The notes under the pieces are model-generated. The model was not told where the DNA came from and did no database searches. It worked only from the letters and a program-made list of their open reading frames with translations. 64,000 bases of DNA from DASUXA01 sp036378155 (GTDB lineage Bacteria > Actinomycetota > Actinomycetes > Mycobacteriales > Micromonosporaceae): assembly GCA_036378155.1 (NCBI GenBank), contig DASUXA010000076.1, positions 1 to 64,000 of the forward strand, written 5' to 3'. A program made the translations under genes and the position numbers. Numbering within the stretch: position 1 is the first letter of the stretch; every line of letters begins with the position of its first letter. This document shows positions 58,705-64,000 of the stretch, in pieces.

Positions 58705-58958
58705 TGAGCCTCGTCCGCCGCCTCGTGGTCCGCCGCACAGACGGGAGGCACGCCCGCAGGGACCGGTGCCGCCCCGTCGTAGAACGCCTGGATCTGCTCG
58801 GCCGCCTCTATCTCGGCAGCCTCGCGACTCAACAGTCGAAGGCCCTCGCGGAGCGCATCGGACGTGGTGTTGAGGTTCAGCGTGCGCATCGTCTCCCGCA
58901 GCGCCGCCATCTCGTCGCTGCGAAGCCGGACCTGAGCCGTCGGCTGAGGGCCGGTCAA
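58698..58958 (-). CDS. Ribbon-helix-helix antitoxin
   Basis: 86 residues. Residues 8-45 (AQVRLRSDEMAALRETMRTLNLNTTSDALREGL in outline) form a CopG/Arc-like RHH DNA-binding domain; the C-terminal acidic tail (PVCAADHEAADEAQW) would bind and block the toxin. It comes first in the operon, as usual, and shares 7 bases with the toxin gene. Confidence 0.82.
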   Translation of the reverse strand: MTGPQPTAQVRLRSDEMAALRETMRTLNLNTTSDALREGLRLLSREAAEIEAAEQIQAFYDGAAPVPAGVPPVCAADHEAADEAQW

Positions 58959-59172
58959 GTGCGGTCAGCCGGTCCGTGCGGAGCGGACATCGGGGACCGC
59001 TACTCTTGGACGCCGCCTTGGTCACTGCACGCGGTCGGCCGGACGTGGACGTCGGGCGAATACGCCTCTTACTGATGCTGACAAGACTCTCAATTGCCGC
59101 GAATTATTGCTTTCAATGAAAGGCGTCTAGCACCCGACAGAATTTCTATCCGAACGTCGTTTCTATGTACGT

Positions 59173-59201
59173 TGACCGGTTGACCTGCCGCACCTATATT
59201 C
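59173..59201 (+). promoter_or_regulatory. Housekeeping-type promoter
   Basis: TTGACC (59173-59178) and TATATT (59196-59201) are separated by exactly 17 bases, close to the TTGAC/TATAAT consensus. The initiation site would be near 59208, giving a leader of about 70 bases. It drives the DUF805 gene. The region 58960-59160 upstream has no gene and contains a low-GC stretch. Confidence 0.72.
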
Positions 59202-59279
59202 GGCCCTGCCCTGCCAATGTCCCACCCCGCCCTTACGTGCGTGGGTCGCGGGCATGGCGACTCCCCCGGAAGGAACGCA

Positions 59280-59636
59280 ATGAACTGGTACCTGGCGGTG
59301 CTCAAGAATTACGCCGGATTCAGCGGCCGGGCGCGACGCACCGAATTCTGGATGTTCGTGCTGTTCAACGCCATCATCCTGGTCGTGCTGGGGCTCATTG
59401 CCCGGCTGATCGGCACCAACATCATCACCTACCTGTACGACCTCGCCGTCCTCGTGCCGGAGCTCGCCGTCGGTGCCCGCCGGCTGCACGACACCGGACG
59501 TTCCGGCTGGTGGCAGCTCATCGGCATCATTCCGGTCATCGGCTGGATCGTGCTGATCGTCTTCTGGGCGTCCGACAGCCAGCCCGAGGCCAACCAGTAC
59601 GGCCCCAACCCGAAGCTCGCCCCCGCGACCGCCTGA
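59280..59636 (+). CDS. DUF805 family membrane protein
   Basis: 118 residues from the ATG at 59280 (GGAAGGAACGCA upstream). The family start NWYLAVLKNYAGFSGRARRTEFWMFVLF is followed by transmembrane segments and ARRLHDTGRSGWWQLIGIIPVIGWIVLIV, both DUF805 signatures. Small inner membrane protein of unknown job, often near stress genes. Strong promoter upstream. Confidence 0.9.
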   Translation: MNWYLAVLKNYAGFSGRARRTEFWMFVLFNAIILVVLGLIARLIGTNIITYLYDLAVLVPELAVGARRLHDTGRSGWWQLIGIIPVIGWIVLIVFWASDSQPEANQYGPNPKLAPATA

Positions 59637-59764
59637 TCCGACTCTCCGACGTCGGGCCGACCCTACGGGGTCGGCCCGACGCTCGTTTTCCGCCTGTGGA
59701 TAGCGCGGAGTGGACCTGTGGACGGCGCGCACAACCCGCCCGCGCTCGACAAGAATGACCATCC

Positions 59765-61171
59765 ATGCGGCTACTGAAAGGTCTCGTGGACCCGCCCGGG
59801 CGGCAACGCGTCGCGATCACAGTTGACGGTCGATCGATGTCGGGCGACGACCTGCTCGGCTGCGCGGCCGCGACCGCGCATCGGATCGCCGGGTGCGAAC
59901 GGGTCGCGATCGACGCCACCGCCCGGTTGGAGACCGTGGTCGGGGTGCTCGCCGGGCTGCTCGCGGGTGCCGCGGTGGTGCCGGTGCCGCCCGACTCCGG
60001 TACTGCCGAGCGCGCCCGCATGCTGCTCGACAGCGGGGCGACCGCCCTGCTCGCACCGCTCGGCACCGAGGCCGCTGCCGACGACCCACCGATGGTGCCG
60101 GTCGACCTCTCCGCACGGTCCGGGACCGTGCTCGCCGAGCCCGACCCGGAGCAGCCGGCGCTCATTCTGTACACGAGCGGCACGACCGGCGCCTCGAAAG
60201 GCGTCGTGATCTCCCGTCGCGCGATCGCGGCGGGCCTCGACGGGCTCGCCGACGCCTGGGCGTGGACCCCCGACGACCTGTTGGTCCACGGGCTGCCGTT
60301 GTTCCACGTACACGGCCTGGTGTTAGGCGTGCTGGGACCGCTACGAGTCGGCGGGCGGCTGTGTCACACGGGACGCCCCGACCCGGCGGGCTACGCCGCG
60401 GCGGGCGGGTCGCTCTATTTCGGGGTACCGACCGTCTGGTCGCGGATCTGCGCGGACCCGGATTCGGCGCGAGCGCTGCGCTCGGCTCGGCTGCTGGTGT
60501 CGGGCAGCGCGCCGTTGCCGGTACCGGTGTTCGATCGCCTCGAGCGGCTCACCTCGCATCGCGTCGTCGAGCGGTACGGGATGACCGAGACGCTGATCAC
60601 CGTGGCGACACGCGCCGACGGCGAGCGGCGTCCCGGCATGGTCGGGACACCGATCGCGGGCGTCGAAACGCGCCTGGTCGACGACGAGGGCCGCCCGGTG
60701 CCCGACGACGGCGAAACAATGGGTGAGCTGCTGGTTCGCGGGACGACGCTGTACAGCGGCTACCTCAACCGTCCGGATGCCGACGCCGCCAGCCTGACCT
60801 CGGACGGGTGGTTCCGCACGGGCGACATCGCGACGATCGGACCGGACGGGTGGCACCGCATCGTCGGGCGCGCCTCGACGGACCTGATCAAGAGCGGTGG
60901 GTACCGGATCGGAGCGGGCGAGGTCGAGGCAGCCCTCCTGACGCATCCGGCAGTGCTCGAAGCCGCGGTCGTCGGCACTCCGCATCCGGACCTGGGGGAG
61001 CAGGTCACGGCGTACGTCGTGGGCGACGGCGCGACCGAGCAGGAACTGATCGACCACGTGGTCCAGCAGCTCGCGGCGCACAAGCGTCCGCGTCGGGTAC
61101 ACCTGGTCGACGCGCTGCCGCGCAACGCGCTCGGCAAGGTACAGAAGTCGCGGCTACGGGAGGCTGGTTGA
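59765..61171 (+). CDS. AMP-dependent acyl-CoA synthetase
   Basis: 468 residues, somewhat short for the ANL family. Motifs: P-loop LILYTSGTTGASKGVV, ERYGMTETLITVAT, SDGWFRTGDIATIGPDGWHRIVGR, KSGGYRIGAGEVEAAL, and the catalytic Lys in PRNALGKVQKSRLREAG. The overall length and order resemble malonyl/acyl-CoA synthetases of the MatB type, but substrate is not certain. The end overlaps the convergent PAP2 gene by 18 bases. Confidence 0.87.
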   Translation: MRLLKGLVDPPGRQRVAITVDGRSMSGDDLLGCAAATAHRIAGCERVAIDATARLETVVGVLAGLLAGAAVVPVPPDSGTAERARMLLDSGATALLAPLGTEAAADDPPMVPVDLSARSGTVLAEPDPEQPALILYTSGTTGASKGVVISRRAIAAGLDGLADAWAWTPDDLLVHGLPLFHVHGLVLGVLGPLRVGGRLCHTGRPDPAGYAAAGGSLYFGVPTVWSRICADPDSARALRSARLLVSGSAPLPVPVFDRLERLTSHRVVERYGMTETLITVATRADGERRPGMVGTPIAGVETRLVDDEGRPVPDDGETMGELLVRGTTLYSGYLNRPDADAASLTSDGWFRTGDIATIGPDGWHRIVGRASTDLIKSGGYRIGAGEVEAALLTHPAVLEAAVVGTPHPDLGEQVTAYVVGDGATEQELIDHVVQQLAAHKRPRRVHLVDALPRNALGKVQKSRLREAG

Positions 61172-62170
61172 CTGTTGGCGGGAGTCGTCGCCGGTGACCG
61201 GCAGGGCGACGGGTGTCTCGGCTCGCGATCGTCGCCGGTACCACAGCGATACCAGCGCGACGCCGAGCAGCAGGGTGACGACGCCGGCAAGACCGTCGAC
61301 CATGAAATGGGTACCGGTGATGATCACGACGGTGTAGACCGCCACGGGGTACCCGATCACCAGTACGCGCACCAGCCACGACCGGGCAGGCAGCGCGTAC
61401 CACACCGCCGCAGCGCACCAGGTCGCCCAGGCGAGGTGCAGGCTCGGCATGGCGGCGAACGGATCGGTGATGTGCTCCAGAACGCCGTGGTTGTACGACC
61501 ACAGCCCGCCGTACACCTCCATCGTGTCGACCGTGTGACCCGGCCCGGGCGGCAACAGGCGGGGCGGCATCACCGGGTACAGCACGAACACGACGAGTGC
61601 CAGGAACGTGGCGACCGCGAGCACCGAGCGCCAGTACCGGTACGCCTGGGGGCGGCGCAGGAGCAGCCACATCAGTACGCCGAAGGTGACCAGGAAGTGG
61701 GCGCTGCCGTAGAACCCGCCGATCAGCCTCAAGGTCGTCGGGTGCCCCAGGAACAGCGCCTGCACCGCGTGTTCCCAGTCGACGTGCAACCGCTGTTCCA
61801 GCCCGTACACGGCGTGCCCGTGCGTCGCGGCGCGCGTCGCGTCCGCCGCGTGCAGCGACTCGCCGTGCAGCGAACGGGCCTCCGCGTACAGGAGGTAGCC
61901 GACGACAGCGATCGCGAAGTCGCCCAGGATCCGGGGACGCGACCGCAGGGAGCGGGATCGTCGCTGGGGGTGGCTCGCGTCCGGTACCGAGGGAGTGAGC
62001 AGGGCTTCTGCCGGGGCGGGGTCGGAGGTTCCGGAGCCGGCGGCGCTCGGGTCAGTGGAGATGGCTGTGGTGCCTTCCCGTGATGGCGGGCGCCGTCGTG
62101 GTACAGGTGTCCGGCACACCCGCTCCGCGCCCACCCGGCTCCCATATCGGCGTGACTGTCTCGACAGCAC
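61154..62170 (-). CDS. PAP2-family (inositolphosphotransferase-like) membrane protein
   Basis: 338 residues with six hydrophobic segments and the PAP2_3 motifs LYPVMPPRLLPPGPGHTVDT, MPSLHLAWATWCA and TGTHFMVDGLAGVV (SxH and H-x3-D). The first 60 residues are a disordered, Pro/Ser-rich extension; the true start may be inside it. It may act as a lipid phosphatase or phosphatidyl transferase. Confidence 0.8.
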   Translation of the reverse strand: MLSRQSRRYGSRVGAERVCRTPVPRRRPPSREGTTAISTDPSAAGSGTSDPAPAEALLTPSVPDASHPQRRSRSLRSRPRILGDFAIAVVGYLLYAEARSLHGESLHAADATRAATHGHAVYGLEQRLHVDWEHAVQALFLGHPTTLRLIGGFYGSAHFLVTFGVLMWLLLRRPQAYRYWRSVLAVATFLALVVFVLYPVMPPRLLPPGPGHTVDTMEVYGGLWSYNHGVLEHITDPFAAMPSLHLAWATWCAAAVWYALPARSWLVRVLVIGYPVAVYTVVIITGTHFMVDGLAGVVTLLLGVALVSLWYRRRSRAETPVALPVTGDDSRQQSTSLP

Positions 62171-62261
62171 TCTACCTGGGGCGGAGGGTCCGGTCAGGGC
62201 TGGCGACGGATCGCGACCCGGCGGCGCCGAGCGGAGACCGAAACGAGGCCGTACGGCGACG

Positions 62262-62666
62262 TCACACCGCGACGACCGTCACCAGCCCGTCGAGCCCGGC
62301 GAAGTCGTCGACGTTGCGGGTGTACAGGGGAAGCCCGCGAGCCGACGCGATGGCGGCGATCATCAGGTCGAGCCGGCGCGGTCGGCGGTCGTGCCGGGCA
62401 GCGAGCGTGAGCGTCACGAGCGACCCGTACCGGGCGGCGGCGTCCGCGTCGAACGGCAACGCGTCGAAATCGGCGAGTGCCGCTGCGAGTTTTTCCATTC
62501 GAGCGGCACGGGAAGCTGCGTCCTTCGCCATCGCGACCCCCTGCTGCAGCTCAGCCAAGGTGATCGCGGTCAGCTCCGGAAAGGTCGGTAGATCGGCGGG
62601 ATCGAGCAGGTCGAGATCAATGTAGGTGCACGTGTCGAGAATGCCCACGGCGTGGCGATCAGGCAC
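62262..62666 (-). CDS. vapC: PIN domain toxin (VapC)
   Basis: 134 residues. The PIN acidic residues are visible in VGILDTCTYIDLDLL, AITLAELQQGVAM, RRPRRLDLMIAAIASA and PLYTRNVDDFAGL. It is an RNase that cuts tRNA or rRNA in known members. Its start overlaps the antitoxin gene by 8 bases. It is regulated by the antitoxin. Confidence 0.9.
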   Translation of the reverse strand: MPDRHAVGILDTCTYIDLDLLDPADLPTFPELTAITLAELQQGVAMAKDAASRAARMEKLAAALADFDALPFDADAAARYGSLVTLTLAARHDRRPRRLDLMIAAIASARGLPLYTRNVDDFAGLDGLVTVVAV

Positions 62667-62934
62667 GCTCGCGCTCCCATGGGTCGTCGTCGACCCGGTC
62701 CTCGGTGCCGAAGAACTCCTCAGCCTCCTGGCGCATCCGGCGGTGGTCGACGCGTGGTAGTCGCCGATGACGCTGCACCAGTTGCTCGGCGGACAACCGC
62801 CGCCGATGCACTATCGGTCGCAGCTCGGCGACTTCGATGCCGTTGCGGGTGATGCGGTACGTCTCGCCTGCCTCGACCGCGTCCATGACAGCAGCGGAGT
62901 TGTTACGGAACTCCCGCTGGGTAATGGTCTTCAC
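62659..62934 (-). CDS. vapB: Phd/YefM-type antitoxin (VapB)
   Basis: 91 residues. The N-terminal MKTITQREFRNNSAAVMDAVEAGETYRITRNG is the Phd/YefM DNA-binding fold, the later region (EELRPIVHRRRLSAEQLVQRHRRL) leads into a flexible acidic tail (AEEFFGTEDRVDDDPWE) that would cover the PIN domain. Precedes vapC with an 8-base overlap. Confidence 0.9.
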   Translation of the reverse strand: MKTITQREFRNNSAAVMDAVEAGETYRITRNGIEVAELRPIVHRRRLSAEQLVQRHRRLPRVDHRRMRQEAEEFFGTEDRVDDDPWERERA

Positions 62935-63142
62935 GCGATCCAGCGTAGCTTCGCGTGTCTCATGGGGCTACGGGTCGGCTGTCAAGGACGCTCGGCAGCC
63001 AGACCTCGGTCCGTCCCCCTCCACGCGGGGAATAGGAAGGAGCGCGACGCGAGGCGGTACCCGCCGGGACCCGACCGCGAGGAGCGCAGACGACGAGGGC
63101 CGGTCCCCGACGGAACCGGCCCTGCGTTGCGCCTGGTGAGGC

Positions 63143-63230
63143 TGGCGGAGGATACGAGATTCGAACTCGTGAGGGGTTGCCCCCAACACGCTTTCCAAGC
63201 GTGCGCCCTAGGCCTCTAGGCGAATCCTCC
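63143..63230 (-). tRNA. tRNA-Ser(GGA)
   Basis: Read on the minus strand, GGAGGAT pairs with ATCCTCC, G73 and an encoded CCA (TGG at 63143-63145) follow. The anticodon arm CACGC-TTGGAAA-GCGTG gives GGA, reading UCC/UCU. A long variable arm (TTGGGGGCAACCCC) and GTTCGAATC T-arm confirm tRNA-Ser. Confidence 0.95.
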
Positions 63231-63345
63231 GCCGGAAAGGATACAGAAGGCGACGCGGGTTGTACCCCCGGCCGTCCCGTCGGTTCGCGACGCCCGCCAC
63301 AACCGGTCGGCGGCAGGGGGCGCGGATCGTCGGGTACAGTGGTCG

Positions 63346-63435
63346 ACGCCCCTCGTGCGGCGCCCATCCTGTGAACCTCCCCAGGGCCGGAAGGCAGCAA
63401 GGATAAGCAGGCTCTGGCGGGTGCACGGGGGGCCC
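63346..63435 (+). ncRNA. ffs: Small (4.5S-type) SRP RNA
   Basis: The conserved apical domain CCAGGGCCGGAAGGCAGCAA and GGATAAGCAGGCTCTGGCGG is present, with GCCCCTCGTGC pairing to GCACGGGGGGC at the ends. TACAGT at 63335-63340 is the -10 element and CCCTTTTT just after is the terminator. It is the RNA of the signal recognition particle, partner of Ffh. Confidence 0.95.
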
Positions 63436-63490
63436 TTTTTGTCCTCGCTTCGCCTAGTATGGCGCGCGTCTCACTCGTGGGAGGGCTCGG

Positions 63491-63859
63491 ATGCGCCAGG
63501 CGAACCACTACGTTCTCGACGGCGTCGTCGCCGGTACCGTCGACCTCACCTCGATCACCGGCCGCCCCGCGGTACACCTGCACGTGGACGGCGATCCCGT
63601 GACCGAACCCGCGGTCGCCGAGTCGGCGCTCGGGGTCCAGGTCACCGGCGTGCTGGGCGGTACGTCCGACCGGGAGCGGCGGTACGTCCTGGTCCTGCTG
63701 CCCCGGGTGAACCTGACCGAGGGCGAAGCGGACGTCCGAGGACTAGCGGTGGTGGCCCTGTCGCCCGTCACGGCGGGCGGTCCCGCCGTGGTCCAGGGAC
63801 CCGTCGAGCGGTACCACCTGCACCACGTCACCGGGCTGGCGAGCGCCGTCGAGTCCTGA
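63491..63859 (+). CDS. Hypothetical protein downstream of SRP RNA
   Basis: 122 residues from the ATG at 63491. Beta-strand-rich: NHYVLDGVVAGTVDLTSITG, HLHVDGDPVTEPAVAES, RRYVLVLLPRVNLTEG and AVVALSPVTAGGPAVVQGPVERYHLHHVTG. Soluble, no signal peptide, no known family. Ordinary actinobacterial composition suggests it is real. It is convergent to the STAS gene at the edge. Confidence 0.7.
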   Translation: MRQANHYVLDGVVAGTVDLTSITGRPAVHLHVDGDPVTEPAVAESALGVQVTGVLGGTSDRERRYVLVLLPRVNLTEGEADVRGLAVVALSPVTAGGPAVVQGPVERYHLHHVTGLASAVES

Positions 63860-63866
63860 GGGCGGG

Positions 63867-64000
63867 TCAGACCTTCGGACCGTCGAGCTGCGGGCGCGCG
63901 GCGTCGACATCCGGGTAGATCGAGAACACCCGGTCCAGTCCGGTCACGCTGAGCGTCTTCGCCAGTTGGCTGCCCACCCCGCACAGGTGCACGGTGCCCC
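63867..64000 (-). CDS. STAS domain protein (anti-anti-sigma factor), C-terminal part
   Basis: Only the last 44 codons are in the window. The translation, with LCGVGSQLAKTLSVTGLDRV followed by FSIYPDVDAARPQLDG, fits the C-terminal half of STAS anti-sigma factor antagonists (typical L-x-x-x-G-L-x-x-x-F). The serine phosphorylation site would be upstream, outside. A partial gene cut by the window end. Confidence 0.72.
   Translation of the reverse strand, partial: GTVHLCGVGSQLAKTLSVTGLDRVFSIYPDVDAARPQLDGPKV

Noticed and set aside
59765..61171. Part of a biosynthetic gene cluster
   Set aside because: A lone AMP-forming ligase without carrier protein, ketosynthase or condensation domains nearby.

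Overview
The window is very GC-rich DNA with many GTG starts, Shine-Dalgarno sites of the GGAGG type, CCA-encoding tRNA genes and families typical of actinomycetes: ECF sigma factors paired with YCII proteins, a HelR-type protein with a rifamycin-associated element, the tRNA adenosine deaminase-associated protein, DUF2637/DUF6284 transfer genes and TIGR03086. It is best read as the chromosome of a high-GC filamentous actinomycete (Streptomyces/Micromonospora-like; the genus cannot be fixed from sequence reading alone) carrying one integrated conjugative element.

Left chromosomal part (1-40.9 kb). A remnant of a tyrosine recombinase lies at the left edge. After it come metabolic and regulatory genes: PEP-mutase family enzyme, thioredoxin-reductase-like flavoprotein, VOC protein, LysR regulator. 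Next is a type IV McrBC-like restriction pair (4142-7587), then an ECF42-type sigma factor with its YCII partner, a RibD/DHFR-like reductase, and HelR with an upstream RAE (10280-12567). Around 13-29 kb are a GNAT enzyme, a YcxB protein, a PHP phosphoesterase, an ArsR-like regulator, a GGDEF/EAL protein with a GAF neighbour, several secreted proteins, a SigG-like sigma factor and an AlkB-like oxygenase. From 28 to 41 kb are housekeeping and metabolic genes: CaiB CoA-transferase, DUF885 hydrolase, EamA exporter, PolX-like PHP protein, mtnA, prephenate dehydrogenase, tadA with its associated gene, a TetR/thioesterase operon and deoD. Short tandem duplications that include stop codons recur at gene ends in this part.

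Integrated element (40961-55648). A complete tRNA-Ser(CGA) gene is followed at once by an integrase and excisionase. A 57-bp exact copy of the tRNA 3' half sits 14.6 kb downstream, giving attL and attR. Between them are a primase-polymerase, a DUF3631 helicase-like protein whose 3' end contains seven 9-bp iterons (candidate replication origin), small zinc-ribbon-like proteins, an FtsK/TraB-type DNA translocase, a DUF2637 membrane protein, DUF6284, a GntR repressor with its operators, and a GNAT protein. This is the gene set of an actinomycete integrative and conjugative element (AICE). Its cargo is a 1030-residue single-chain restriction-methylation enzyme of visibly lower GC, plus two small genes near the right end.

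Right chromosomal part (55.6-64 kb). An FMN riboswitch precedes a RibM/PnuC-like riboflavin transporter. Then come a TetR regulator, an MBL-fold protein, a MazF-like toxin-antitoxin pair, a DUF805 protein with a clear promoter, an AMP-forming acyl-CoA ligase, a PAP2 family protein, a VapBC-like pair, tRNA-Ser(GGA), the SRP RNA, a small unknown protein and the end of a STAS-domain gene.

For self/non-self control, the chromosome carries a modification-dependent McrBC-like system, while the resident element carries its own probable N6-adenine methyltransferase/nuclease. The two are expected to be compatible only if the element's modification is not recognised by the McrBC pair.
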